Source of the DNA: Stichopus chloronotus
Taxonomy: Eukaryota > Echinodermata > Holothuroidea > Aspidochirotida > Stichopodidae
Length of the DNA stretch: 64,000 nucleotides
NCBI GenBank assembly: GCA_021234535.1
Contig: CM037849.1
Span: 13,869,526 to 13,933,525 of the forward strand
Reading direction: 5' to 3'
The stretch's first letter is position 1, and every line of letters begins with the position of its first letter. Of this stretch, positions 48,019 to 61,882 are shown piece after piece. Under the pieces are notes generated by a model, which was given only the letters and a program-made list of their open reading frames with translations, did no database searches and was not told where the DNA came from. The translations under genes were made by a program, and so were the position numbers.

Positions 48019-51000
48019 CTGCCAACAACAAGCAACGTATCCCAAACGGGATAGCAAAAGAAAAAAAAAAATGACGGGAACTGTAAAATATATGCTGGTA
48101 CCTAAGTACGAAGGCGACAATACGTACACAGCTGTACGCATGCAACCACTTTTTGTGTTGCAAAGATACAACTACATAGACATTATACACAAATGTAAAC
48201 ACAGTGTTAAACAGTACACCGAGGAACGTTATCTTGAAATTTATTACCATCGGTACTGTCTGATAAAATGAAATCCTCGGAAAACCGAGACAGCTTATCA
48301 AATGTTTACAAAAATGTCGACATTGATCAGTAAGCATGACATGAAGTTTTTTTTTCCTGGTATGTGATAGATCAATTTCTGATGTTCTTGGTTTGTCGCC
48401 GGGGATGTATGAATTGAGCTAAGGAAATGACACGCCCCGCTCTCTTTCCGCGTTCCATGAAACAAACAAGTAACTGAAGAAAGCTCACTGTCACGTTGGT
48501 TTAATGTAACAAATATTGCACGTGTACGTGTAAGTAGTTAAAAAGGCTGTTCAACGCACTCTGCCTTAAAATGAAAGAAAAAAAAAAGAATGGTCTTGTT
48601 TTTTTCTCTCTCTCTCTTTTCTTTTCAATTGTTTACTCGTCTGATAAAGAAAAGCTATACCTATACGGTATTCTACACGGGTCATTTTATTCAGGGGGTG
48701 GCCTGAAAACTACCTTTCCCTGGCCCTGAAATAGTGATCGTAGCCCTAAAAATGAGTCCCCTGCCCCACTATGGAGAACACTGATACGTATCTGAATTAT
48801 TGTCTGGCGTTATGTAGGCCTCTATGAGTGGAAGTATAAACTGTGAACGTGAAAAAATATTCTTTGATTCAAACAAAAGAGAAACAAAATCCCCTTTTGA
48901 GAAAAATAAAATCGTTAGTGGTAAGGAAGGCGGTGTGTGGGGGGGGGGGGGGGGTTATTGGTGAGTGGATAAAGTGAATGTATCATTTTTACGTCGTGAT
49001 TTATGTATACTTACTTACTTACCTGTCTCCGCATATTAGAGGCACTATCGTTTTGAAATACAAATCTCCATGATTTGCCTCTTTGTCTTTGTCGCTATAG
49101 ACGTGGCTGTAACGCAATGAGAAGTACACACTTTTTTCTTCTTTAGTTCGGCAGAGCTGATCGAAGACGTGTGATGAATAGGGCTACATAAGGGAACTCA
49201 TTTTTCAAATTTATTAAACTCAAGCCACCAACCGACGGATCATAGAGAGAAGGACTTCCTCTGTGTGTGTGTGTGTACAAGATCTTGTCTTAATTGCGAG
49301 CACCCCGCAGGGGTACGGCTAAACTCATTTCCGTCGGCCATACGCAAAGTGTCAAAACACCATCCTGAAAGGCTCAGTACATTAGCGTAGATAATGAAAA
49401 ATATTCAAAACCAGGGGAGTTGCTGGTTACGTCGCAGCTCCCCGTTCAAACCACATATACAATAGATAACACTATACTAAGTAGCCTATCAGAATTGGTG
49501 ATATTCCATTCAAGTGCTTATTGTATACTCGTGCAGATCCTTTCATAAACACTTTCTCCGAAATCCTTTTTAATACACTGTGTCTCAAGAGAAGTTGAGC
49601 TCTCCCTTTCCCTGTGAGTAGCACATCTGCTATAGGTTAATTTGCATTCATCGGGAAGGTTCACCGTGTTCGGAAAACTGTCAGAATATCAACCACTGTA
49701 CACCATCGTTTTTTTTTTTTTTGCCATTCCGTCCCTCTTGGCTCAGTATCTGAATTTTCGACGTATGGAAATAGGTAAACGCCATGATGTACCGTGCCCT
49801 GACAGTATCACTGAAATGAGGTATCAATGACGTGTCAGCCTCGTCTATAGGCCACACCCAATGGGCGACCTCCAAGGTCACTGCAGGTCAATGAAGAAAT
49901 CAATGATGGAGGAGATACCTAGAAACGAATATCGGATAGTAGACCAGTTTCCCGAATTTCCTTGTCCCAATGAAGGAACTATGTAAACGACAGAAAACAT
50001 GCGCCACCAAATGCAGCGGCTGTGGAACCCAGTGACGACACTATAACCCAATCGCTTCTGGTTTACTCGTCGTTTTTGAGAATGTTATCCTTTGAAATTC
50101 ATCATTTTACTTGGAAAGTGTTCTTGGAGGAAACAGACTGATTGTCTTCGATGCCTTTATTTCTAATCCAAGTGTAAAGAGAACGCAGCAAATTGCATTT
50201 TTTTCTGCAATGAGCTGACCATTGCTCTTCACTTCACGTTCACATTGGTGATAGAACGAATACAATTTAAAGTTGTAATATTTCTTACAGAATCTTACAG
50301 CAACTTTCGTCAGGATGCTTTGATATAGCTCACGTTTATATATATATGAAGACTTCATTTCAGCCTTTGATACGATAACTTAAATAGCAACCACGTATCT
50401 GCAGGACCTCAAAATAGGACTGACGGTATAGGGTGTATATTTAAACCGTCTGTGGTTAGCCAAGGGGCTACCTAATAAGTTGTCCAAAATGGTGTAAACC
50501 CTACAATTATTCGATTGACGGGCTGATACTATTAACTGTCCAGTGATGGTCAGAGGTCATCTAGCAATTTACACCGCGATTGTATCTCTCTGTGATTCTC
50601 AAGAAATATTCAGTCAAAGACAATATCCCAGAACAGACCGTTATAAGGTTCTTCGCTAGTTTTCATTTTCATGGTCAATATTAATGACTTCGTGAGTCCC
50701 GTTGGCTTTCAGTTCACGCTGGTTAAAAATAAAATTATACTAATACTTCAAATTAATAGACCCCCCAAAAATGAAACTGCAATATTTGGCGAAACTTGCT
50801 GTAGTTCATGCTCGTATTAAAGTTTTTATTTTGGCCTGTAATGGCATCACCTTAATTGCTTAGTCACAAATGCACTCGGCCGTGCACAACATTAGGGTAC
50901 TGTACTGTGTGCACGTGACAAGGACACTTTAAATAAATACATGTCTACAAGGAGAATAAAGTATAGGCCTACTATAAAACCCAGGTTAGAGAAGTGTCAC

Positions 51001-54000
51001 ATATATAGAAACAACATGTGACCAGATTTGCATCTCTACTGTAGCAAATTTGGGAGGCATTGACAACATACCAGCCTTCGTTATTCATCGAAGCTATTTT
51101 GTAGTTCCAAAGCTTATTTGTAATTTTATGCGATACCATAGCGGGGTACACATAGAGAGATAGATATAGGCCTATCACTTTCGGTGTATCAGATGGCAAT
51201 TACGATGAAAGATTTAACATATTATATGACGTCACACGACGGGTGTGCTTCCCATTCCACATCTTGCATGGAGCAATTAAAGACGATAGCTGTTTTTTAA
51301 ATTGACGCCATAACATCTCCTGCTATTCATATAATCAAATTATATAGGCTACTGTACGATATAACAATCCTAGGCTTCAGAGATTTGACTGGAAAATGGC
51401 GTAAATGGCTGTCGTCTATGTAGGCATCTGATATTGAAGGAATGGACATTTCAACAATTAATATTGATTCTCTATGGTTAGGACTGTTGTTACGTATATA
51501 CTTCCTTGTACACATATCTAGGATAGCAAGTGTTTCCATGACAACAATGTTCTTAAGTACAATACTTGTATTAAGTTAAACAAGATCTACACACAAAAAT
51601 GTAACAAATGAAGAAAATATAAAATCTTCGCTTTTAATATCTCTCACGGCGTGCAGCCATGTAGGTCTCGTCGTTCAGAAAAACAGACATCAAGGTATGA
51701 ACGCAAGGTCAGTTGCCAGAAACAGCACTATTTAGAACATGTGACATAATAGTCACCATTTTGTCACACAGATGGCGTATCACATCGAAACCAAAAGGGG
51801 AACAAAATTTTGATATTTCTGGTGCTAAATTCGTCGCAGTATTTTGAGCCTGAAAACGCCGGGAATGACACTAAATATCAAATCTTGGAAAGTTTAGAGA
51901 AATCTTCCAAGAAGTTCTTGTCGTCTGGAGGTCTATCAATTCAGAAAAAAAAAAAAAAACATACACAAACCCGCCATTAGCATACACTGGCACACTGGCG
52001 GACGATCTTTTTGGTTTTTCATTCAGCTTATCGTGACAGTGGTAGCCTAAACGGGGACAGGGTGGGGGCCCCAGCCACAGAACGGCTGCACAAGCTACCA
52101 TTAACATAACTTATACTTACCAGGAAAGATAATCGTTAAATAAAGCCTATTACACTCAACTTGTCCATGACTGTAGTGTAAGTGTAAGCTTATCCCAAGT
52201 GCATGGTTTCCCACCTGTTCGATGTTTGACAAGTTCACGTGTTATGGCTCATTTGACAGTTTGACACATGTACATACAAACGACTTTCCGTAGATATTGT
52301 GCTACTTAATTACAGAACTTCCGACACATGCATGTTTATAAATGAACTATTTTTCTTTCTTTCCTCTCTTTGGATAATCCAGGCAACTGTTTGGGGTGAT
52401 TGCCGCTTTAATTGCAGACTTGTGACCTCTCGATTCTTGGTGTATTGAACTGTTAACTCCCATGGTGCATTGCATGCAGACCAGATGGATACACCTATAG
52501 TCCAATCCAGGCTGGTAAAGTGAATGCGACCTCCAAAGTGCTCAGGCTGTGGTATGTAACACCAATGTTTCGGATGAGTGTCTTTCACCCAACCCAACTC
52601 AACCCAAGCCGCCCCCCCCCCTCCCCGTCCTCTGGTCCTCCTCTTCATCAATTGGTCTAACCTTTTACCTGGGGCCTGAATTACATGTTGTGACGTCATA
52701 AAGATGTGCATCCCTCATTCGGGTGCATCTATGAACAGACGACGAAGTCACGCATGATGGCCTACATTGATTGTAAAACCCGTGTTACTCATAATAGCTC
52801 CGAGTCACTTTTTCTCGACGAAAGGCTGAAGCTATATCTAAGGTAAACTTGCAGAAAGAAAAAGAGTGTATAACCACGGTATTTCATGTTATTTGCTAAT
52901 AACGTCACCATTAACCCCAAACGCAATCCAAAATAACGAGACGCTGATTGGCTAAACTCTCGTACGTGTACATTAGGCGCTTTATTCGCACGAATTTGTT
53001 AACGAGAATAGACACAACGTTGTCTAAAATGTTCAGTTCAACTACGGATGACACTGCTTTCATCTGTCCTTGGTGATTTGAACAAATGCAATAGGCAAAT
53101 TAGTCCAATGAATATTCATCAGCTTAGGCTGGAGAAGAAGCCCTGAAATATTCATCATGATTTCGTTTTGCCTATCAATCGTTTGACCAGATATTGATCA
53201 TAAAAGTATCAAGAATCGAGACCTCTTTACATTTGCCCCGTAAGTCCAAAGAAGAATCCCCACTGTCCAAATTTCAAGAATGTCCATCCCTCAGTTACGT
53301 TGCTAAGGTGGGTTTCAATCCTGAATCATCGTTTTCCATGTATGTAGAACTGTACATCAAATAAAGAGACTATGCGTTAAAGAGAAGTCCCTACTGGGCT
53401 TCCATCATTAAAGGGGAATACGCAGTCACCACCCCACCCCCCTCAAAAAAAAGCTGAAACATCAACTAAATCTCACAAATCTCCTCTTTTGTACGTCATG
53501 TGTGACCGGGTATCTGTCAGGATATTTCACACTATCGCAAATCAAAAGTTAGACAAAATAACTTTGCATAAAGTTAGCAATCCAGTGACGAAAATATCTT
53601 CACTTGATGCAAAAGAGCCATCCATGAATTAGTAGTTCAAATTGGGGTGATTGCATTTTCCCTTTAATGAACGTAGGAATTAACACAGGGACAAAAATAA
53701 TAAAGTAACATATCCGTTCACATGTTAGGCGTGTCTAATGATGTGACATAATTCCCTTTACCATGGATGGCGGTTCTGGAAATCAAAACGAGAATTCACA
53801 TCCTCGTTGAGTGTTGTTTGGATGGGTGGGTCCTGTAATGTGTGTATGTGTTTGTGTGTATGTGTGCGTACCGTATCTGCATAAAATAGAAAAGATAATA
53901 ATGCAATTCCTGAATCGATATGTATTGATGGAAGACTGACTATGAAGGATGGGCGTGTTTCCGTTTTATGAAATACGATACCGTAGCATTTCCCGGTCAG

Positions 54001-57000
54001 TTTCGGAATAAAATGTTTAAAGGAAACAGATACATAACGTGACCTTGACACGGAAGCACCGCATGCCACTTGTATATAGGACTACGTGCTATTTGAGACA
54101 AATGGAGCATGTTCAAGACTGCAGCAGCCAGTTTTGTATAAAAAAGACATTTGTTTGTTTTTTAGTGTGACTATTATTCCATGTAATCACACTAGGTCCT
54201 ATCCACTGAACAAAAATAGTCTGAAAGTACCTGGAGAAAAACAGGATAGAGTGAGGGAAAGAAGGTGTAACGGGTGGGGAAGGGGTGGGGGTACTGGTGC
54301 ATGAGGAGGAAAGTAGCATTGTTTTTCTCCAGTTTTGTTTCTTTACTTGAGTCCAGGGCAACCGATTAATACTGTCCGCCTCTCATTTCGAAGACCTCGT
54401 TAAGGTAAACGTTTCAGACAAATAAATTCAGTGAGGTGCACTTAATGTTAACCGTGAGAAAAGATTCTTCTGTATATCCCCGTCCCCACCCCGTGACCTC
54501 CGATCAGGACCGTCTGTGAAGTTCTTTCAACGTCACAGCATTGACTATTAAGGGTTAAATACAATCATCGCCTACAGTCTTTGGAATCAAACAATACTTC
54601 GTTTACAAGCAATACGTGATAAGACAATGCATCTTTACTGATTTCTTTCTATTCAGTGGAACTCTGGTACCGCTATTGTTGTCGGTGTCCATTGTTCTTT
54701 CTATTTTTTTGGTTTTCTCTTCATGGTATCTTAAGATACCTTGTGGCTCAAAAGCTACAAGGTTTAAGTCCCTCTATGTTACCCGTGTGCAGGATGCAAG
54801 GGTGCGAAAAGGGGGCGAATCGCTCCCGGCCACAGAAACTTCTGAAGTACATATAGATGTAAAAATCAGTTATGACGACCAAACTAATTCCTTACTGATG
54901 AAATTGCTAAATTTTAAGTGTAGTGTAGTAATATTAATTGCTTAAATGTTGCATCTTCACAAAGTCATTTTCCAAAATGTTCACATAGGCAATCACCTTC
55001 AGGTGCTACTCGCCGTGGGCAGGATTGATCCCCCACACCCTTATGGTTTTCCAATCAGTACATGTGGGGGGGGGGTACCCACGAAACTCCCTATGGTGAG
55101 CTATTCCATTGTTCAACTTTCGACAATAGAAATTCATAGAGGGGCACGTACAAATGCCTCTCGGAGAGCGGCTTTTGGAGTGCTTCTAGCAATTTGTAAA
55201 GTAATTCGAGTGAAGTATGTGGATCATTAGATACAGGTAATTGTGGTTTTATATTTTAAATCCATTAATGATTAAAAGCCACATTAAGAGATCCCAGGCC
55301 TTATGAACGTATTAACTTTACTAACTTAGAGATCCCTGGCCTAATAAAAAAAAAACAAAAAACGAACAGATGATGCAGGGACCGTGGCAATTTCCTACCG
55401 TAGAGCATGTGGACCCTAAGGTCGCCGAAGGTGTTGCACCTGCTGTCTATTTTGGACGGCGGTCACCCGTGCTTACGCTGTAATTGCAAATTGTCTTACG
55501 ATATGCTGTATAAGTAAATATAGAAACGGCGAATGAACTGCAGCGGGGTCACGTTATTATTCGTTCCTCTGATTTCGACCTAATAGCTACAACCGAAAGA
55601 TCAGATTAAAGTAGTGTGACATTGAATTAAATACCGAAGGAGTGTAACGAACATGCGGTACCGTGTATACCGTGAAGGACAAACTGAGAATGCATGCCAC
55701 GATTATGCCAACCAAGGTGGTATGATGGCTTGGTGCAACAACTCTGCAATATAGCCAACACCATGCACGATACCCCTGAATACAGCGCACAATCAGACTC
55801 GGATTTTTCGAGGATTCTCCGCATAAACGAACATATAACAGCGTAATTATATTTAATATAGTCGAGTGAAATAAATTAACCGTTACGGTAACTTACCTTG
55901 TTGCGGGTGACAATAATCGCAAATTTTAGGCAGGATCTCACAAATTACTCCAATTTCCTGTGACAACGTAAGACAGTGAAGTAGTCAAAAGCGAAAGATG
56001 ATCCACCGTCAGCGAATATATGCTTCCACATACACAACCGTGCTACGGGTAAAGCAGAAACTAGTTAACCAGCGATACACGTATGCATTGTAAAACTGCC
56101 ATAAATATCCACGAATCCAGGAACCGTCTAACAGTTTGTACAAACGTACTTTCCGAGAGCTCCTGGTCAACGTTCAAAGATAATAAATTCCAAAGTCTGC
56201 TTTTTTACGTCGTCAAACAAAATCCACTTCAGCAGTCATTTTCGCTTTTATTTGAATTTGTCAACCGTCGAATTGACTCTCCCAAGTACTATATGCTATT
56301 ATCGAGCGATCTACTTCGTACTTTTTTTTTTTTTTGTTGAACGTTGTGAGGTTACACACTGTGGCTCGTTCACTGTTATCAATCAAGGAATAATTACACA
56401 CCACACCGGCATCGGCTAAAAGGCAGGAAACAGCTTGCTAACTTCATTAAAGCTGAGACGCATCTGACGTGAACGTCACTCTGTAAACGTCAGGGTGAAG
56501 TCGAATACTATAAGTCCAAAGATGGGGGGGGGGGGGGGATGTCTGCGAAGGGGGAAGGGTTGCAAAATAAGAAAGCGTCCTAAGTTGCTAATACCGATTT
56601 TCGCATCATACTCCCAAATTGAAGGGAACCTATCACATCTAGGGGAAGTCTTTAATTGAAGACAAGTTAGCAGGTTGTAATTATCAACACTGGAGTGATG
56701 CCACGACTAGTGAACGCTCCTTTAAAGTAGGCCTACTATTCCCATAAGGTCCTCATTCTTTTCTAAATTAATCTGAGACGAATGGGAGGAGGTACCCCGT
56801 GTGTGAGCCTCAAGGACCAGGAGATGGGGCAATGTAGAATTCCCTGAAGCAGTTGCAGCTTGGTCGAAAATAGTGATAAATATGACCACATTTGAAACGC
56901 TATCGCTATATTTGTGTGTTATTGACAGCGCCTTTTACTAGGCGGTATGTAAAACGGCATGTGCGGACCATGAGCGCATTTCATATTTTATCCTCATAAA

Positions 57001-59903
57001 CACTTAAAGAGTAATGTGAGTTGAAAATTTGTCAACGAAAGTTAAATTGCCCTAGAATATGTCATAGCCACCATAAAAAAGCATTGTTTAAGCCTCATTT
57101 TTCCATACATGAATATTCATATCCATTCCCATTGGTCTGTTTGATTTCAAGTGACGGTGATTGAGTACTGTGCTTTCTTGGAGAGTTTGAACTTTGTGAG
57201 GCCAACAAAAACGTCGAGACAATTTTCATATTCAAATATTTGGAAGATGAGTGTATTCTTCTCTTTCAGATTTGACCGGTGCATCTTTTCTCCCACTTTC
57301 TCTTCCCTGAAACACTGAAGAAGAAAGGTAGATGACCAGGCGGTTGCCAGTACAACTCATTGTCCAGCTTAAATAAATGTTACTCATTGCGATATTATAA
57401 GTTTCGTGTAAGTGAATAAATGCATAAGCCTTCATGAACAGGGGGTGTCGTATGCATTCGCTTTGATAAAAGTTACCCTTTATGAATATAACAAACTGTG
57501 ACGATTCTCATATATCAGTGGTACTAAGGAAGTATTACAATAGAAAAAAAGAGAAAAAGAAACTGGTTGGGGTAAGGTAGCGTGAAAAGTTTTCTATTGT
57601 TTGAGGACATCAAACTTTTCTATTACGCAGTTTTATTTAATAGTCTTGACCTGCGAGGGAGAGGAAACATTAAATCTTCCTCACTGTGAGTAACTAGACA
57701 AATCTCAGACAAGAAGAAGGTTGGGCAGAATCTGACATGTAATTTGCTTACCTAAACCACTTTCCGCTTTGGATGAATAAATCAGGCACTAGCACTTTCC
57801 ATCTTCTTAGGAACAATGAGATACATTGATTAATAGACGATTCGGGATAATGAAGACCATGTGACGCAGTCAAAATTATCGTTTTCGTCACAACTCGGTG
57901 ACGACAAGCTTACGCACGTCCATCAGTTTCCGAGGCCTTTTATAGATTAAAAACTGATCACTTTTATAAATTACGCGGTGCTTTTTGTCAGTAGATCATT
58001 ATGAGAGTTTTACCTATGGAAGTACACTAAAACTTGACAAGGTCATATCCAGTTTTCGAAATGTAAAGATTAGATTGACATGGGCTACGGGAGTGTGAAG
58101 AATACCCGGACTGAAGGACAAGCGGAGACGATTATACAACAAACACAAACAGGGCACAAACATACTGTCTATACACACCGTGGAAGAATTTCAAAAGAAA
58201 AAGCCCCCCCCCCCCCTCATTAGGTCCATTGTTCCTAACCAGGGATCTAATGTGTGACAATTTACACACCCTGTCGTTACTGGTACAACCCAAAAGGGTA
58301 CACGCAAACACTTCAGGAGTTTCTGAGAAATGTCTTTGGCAATTCAAAAAAAAAAGTACGGGGTGGGGGGGGGGGTGTGACATATTAATCAAATGTGTAT
58401 ATGTGTCGGGCGAGGAAGGGAAGGGGGGGGGGGGATGTAACTACAGTTCTACATTTAAAACTTGCAAGTTACAAAATGTGGCTATATCCCTCCAGATGAC
58501 CCCACTGTAAAATATGTAATTATTTTCAATCAATCGTATAATTGTGGGGTGCGGATGGAGTACCAGACGAGAATTTAGCAGATTAGGGGTACGGGAAACC
58601 CAGAAGGATTGGGAACCACTGTATGGGTCATAGAAAAGACACGTGATATCTAACTACGAAATTGTGAGAAGGTTCCATTTAGGGATATCATTTAAGGTGA
58701 CGCGTCTTCCAAAAGACTTTGATTTTGTAGTTTATCCGAGGGTTAGCAGTTTCTTCTCTTCACATTTCTTTTTTTGAAGCGTGATGGGAGCAGCTTACCT
58801 GGTCGAATTTATGTTGTCATGGTGTCAACAAAAGTTACCGTTTTCTCTTTCATTATTGATAATTACTTTACCCGAATAAAAAATATCTATCTATTAATCT
58901 GACATTGGTACTTCCATTAAACTGAGGTCCCCTAGGCATTTCAATATAGACAAAAAAAAAGAAAGAAAAAAACTTGCTGGAAGTTGAGTATCCAAAATAT
59001 GTGGGCTAGATTCCACGTAGATAAAATGGCGGCATTCGAATGACTACCTAGGATTATTCCATCTGTATGACCTACGCAGGGTTTTCTATTCACTATTCAA
59101 CATGAACGCAGTTTACTCACTACTTATCAGTATAAGTTATCCGGACGGTATCTTGAGACCCAAACGCAACTTTCTCTGATTGAGGGCGACAATCATGAAT
59201 ACTTTGAAAGTTTAAACTGGCATTGCCGAGTATTTTTTCCCCCAAGGTTTCTGTTTTGTCAAATTGTAAATGTTTGTAACCCTGAAGCGACTTGTTTCAA
59301 GATAGAAAAGTACGAAAAAGACCTCTTATACGATGTCATTATCTTCAGCGATCGCTTAAATTAGGAAAAAAAAAAAAAATGGTACAACTGTTGGGTGGGT
59401 ACGCGAAATAAGACGGTGAAACGTGTGGGATCTATTTTTGTTCTCAGGTCTCTTTGGGAAAACAAAAGGTAGATTATGCTGTAATCTATCAAACTTTATT
59501 TATCGTGGATCCTGCATTAAAAATTCCGTCTCTCTGGATTCCGTCTTATTTTCTCTATGAGCAACAATATGATGCAATTGATTTGAGTGCAGGAGACATT
59601 GCCCGAACTGGTCACTATATGTCAGGCTTTGACAAGAAAAATGCCCCCAAAATTTAATCAATCCTTCGGTAAAATAAGGCAAACTTGCAGTAATACAAAC
59701 AATAGGTCAATCTTTATCCCCTTTCCCGATGAAATTAGAGTATGTGTTTGTGGGGGGTTAGGAAGAAACATATGTAGACAACTTTATGTGTATGTGTGTA
59801 TGGTTTTTTTTCTTTTCTTTTTATGCTTAAAGGTGGACTCGGCAGGTAAATGGGTGCGTTCGTCGCTCGTGATTTCAGCAACGATATTCATATCTCGTGC
59901 TTG
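48019..59903. other. No secure gene, 11.9 kb
   Basis: Simple sequence and poly-G/C runs (near 48941, 52611, 55067, 56524, 58206, 58365 and 58424). ORFs up to 133 codons (52310-52711, minus) have no domain I recognise. A plus-strand ORF at 54655-54945 with a hydrophobic segment is noted under findings. Confidence 0.6.
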
Positions 59904-59909
59904 CTATAC
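59904..59909. repeat. Target-site duplication, left (CTATAC)
   Basis: Six bases identical to 62762-62767, directly outside the inverted-repeat termini. Confidence 0.8.
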
Positions 59910-59957
59910 AGTAGTGGGGGAAGTGCCGGGGCACCCCCCGCCTCGATTTTCGAGGCG
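59910..59957 (+). repeat. Left terminal inverted repeat
   Basis: Matches the reverse complement of 62706-62761 apart from a poly-C length difference and two substitutions. It contains a perfect hairpin at 59939-59957 (8-bp stem CGCCTCGA, 3-base loop). A second hairpin (59996-60014, 7-bp stem CGCCTCG) lies just inside. Confidence 0.9.
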
Positions 59958-61346
59958 CCAGCGTCTCGTTTTTCAAGGCGCCCTTGGATCACTCCCGCCT
60001 CGTTTTTCGAGGCGCCCTTGGCTCCCACTGTTTTGGGACGCCTCTTTTTTGTTTTTGGTAGACAGTACCACCCAACTTAAGGGGATTGAAGAGGCGCTAT
60101 TTTTTTTTTCTTCGAGGGTGCGCACTTTTGGGAACCTCCATGATATGGACAGAAACAATGACGTAATGTTAGGTTGCAACAAATTGCAAATGTACTTACT
60201 AATCGAGAATAATGAAAGAGGTGAAGAAAGTCTGGCGCTAGTGTAACGTGAGTTCCCCAAACACGCCCATCATCGTAAAAGCCAACCGATAAAAATTGTC
60301 GAGCGCAGCTAAACCCGAGCTTGGACGGAAGGCGTACTCCGTTTCCTGCGGTGAGGTTCCTGGCTGGGAGAGGTGCTACCTTAAGCTATGAGTTTGCTGA
60401 CTCTGTGTGCACAACTTAATTGAAAGCCTACGCAAGCAAATTTGTCAACAAGCCACGTCAAGTAGTAATAAGAATAAATGTGACGTCACGCCGACATGTT
60501 AGTTACCAGAACACTTCTGTATTCCTTTTGCATTTCTTTATTTTTGCAAATTCACATTTTAAATTTACGTTTTTAACAGTGTTTACATTTAAATTACGAT
60601 TTGCTTTTGTTTACCAATACACCATTCTTTCAAATTTTACCGAGACCAGAGAGTTGCTTACGACGGTTTTAATATGCCGGAGCGAAGAGTGGCCTACGGG
60701 TTACGGACGGTATTTGCTGACACACTTGGCATATTTGTTTATACACAGATTTTGAGGACCGTGAATGGACACAGACTGACTTATCTTTAAGGGACTCCTC
60801 CTCTCCTTTCAATTACCTACTCTAACCCATGTCTCCCGCTCTTGTACAACCTAACCCTTGAGCATAACTCCTCTCTTGCTCTCTCCCTACTTTGTACACA
60901 TCCGTGTCAACAAACGTCGTGTGACCAAAACAAGGGTGGGCAGACTATATATGGTGCACTATATATGGTGCATTGTGAAACGTCCGATAACAAACTCGAG
61001 CAATGAGTGTATGCGTATTTTTATTCTCATTTCTCATTTGCTACCTTTCCCCCTTATTTACTTTCATTTTGTTCTCATTTAATTATTTTTGTTGAACTTT
61101 CCCTCTCATTTGCTCTTATTTTGTTCTCATTTTATCTTTTTTTTGGTTACATTTTCCCTTCATCTGCTATCATTTTATTCTCATGCTGCATATTTATCTC
61201 GTTTGCTTTCATTCGGTTCTCATTTTCGCCATTTATTCATATTTGCAATATTTCTCTCATTCTCCACTAAACACGTTCCTTCTCTCCTCTTGACCTCCCC
61301 CCCCCCTCTCCTCGCGTCATCATTCGCCTAACGCGTCATCCATGTG

Positions 61347-61353
61347 TATATAA
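61347..61353 (+). promoter_or_regulatory. TATA box of the zinc-finger gene
   Basis: TATATAA, 68 bases before the ATG at 61421. A start site 25-30 bases downstream would fall near 61380, which excludes the more upstream in-frame ATG at 61358. Confidence 0.5.
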
Positions 61354-61420
61354 CAAGATGTGTTATTTTACGAATCTCATTCTACTCTTTGGCCGAGAGA
61401 GAACGGACCATATTCCTATC

Positions 61421-61882
61421 ATGGCATTTCGTTGTAGGATTTGTAAAAAGGCTTTTTCCACTCATTTCAACCGTCGCCGACACGAATCCACGATACATAG
61501 CTCGGATAGGCTTGTCACTGACAGCGAAGCAGGAGGTATGGAGAGTGAGAGTGATGTCTTACGTCGTGAAAATGATTCGCCCTCAGACAGGGGTGGAGAG
61601 GGCGATGACTCACGGGACAGTGAGAGAAGCAATGACGGTGATGATGACGATGAGTTGAGTGAGAGTGGTGATTCCACTAGAGTCAGTGATAGTGATCTTG
61701 ATGATAACGGTGATGACGATGATGATGAAAACGTGTATGACCCCGTAGAGACTTGGATCCGTCTAACCAAATTCAATAATACAATGTCAAAGATGTTACG
61801 TAAAGGACTAAAGCGTAAAGAAGAGGGTGATGAAGGGATGGAGGAGGATGGCAAGCCTCTGTACGATGCCTTGGAGACTTGA
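61421..61882 (+). CDS. Acidic single C2H2 zinc-finger protein of the mobile element
   Basis: 153 codons, intronless. Residues 1-26 (MAFRCRICKKAFSTHFNRRR, then HESTIH) form one canonical C2H2 finger: Cys5, Cys8, His21, His26, spacing C-x2-C-x12-H-x4-H. Residues about 30-110 are low-complexity, rich in Ser, Asp and Glu, including runs of four and five Asp. Residues about 111-153 contain ETWIRLTKFNNTMSKMLRKG and a basic KRKEEG segment. I chose Met61421 because the TATA box lies just upstream and the finger starts at once; an in-frame ATG at 61358 would add 21 residues. The function is unknown: one finger plus an acidic region suggests DNA or protein binding. The gene lies wholly inside the element, so it is probably element cargo. 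A decayed repeat of the C-terminal unit follows the stop. Confidence 0.7.
   Translation: MAFRCRICKKAFSTHFNRRRHESTIHSSDRLVTDSEAGGMESESDVLRRENDSPSDRGGEGDDSRDSERSNDGDDDDELSESGDSTRVSDSDLDDNGDDDDDENVYDPVETWIRLTKFNNTMSKMLRKGLKRKEEGDEGMEEDGKPLYDALET

Noticed and set aside
52310..52711. 133-codon minus-strand ORF
   Set aside because: No recognisable motif, no splice or promoter support; it includes a poly-Gly stretch from a poly-C run. Could be an unrecognised repeat.
59587..60246. 219-codon plus-strand ORF, the longest in the window
   Set aside because: It starts outside the mobile element, runs through its terminal repeat and hairpins and has no domain. The repeated PPRFSRRP peptide is only the translated hairpin sequence.
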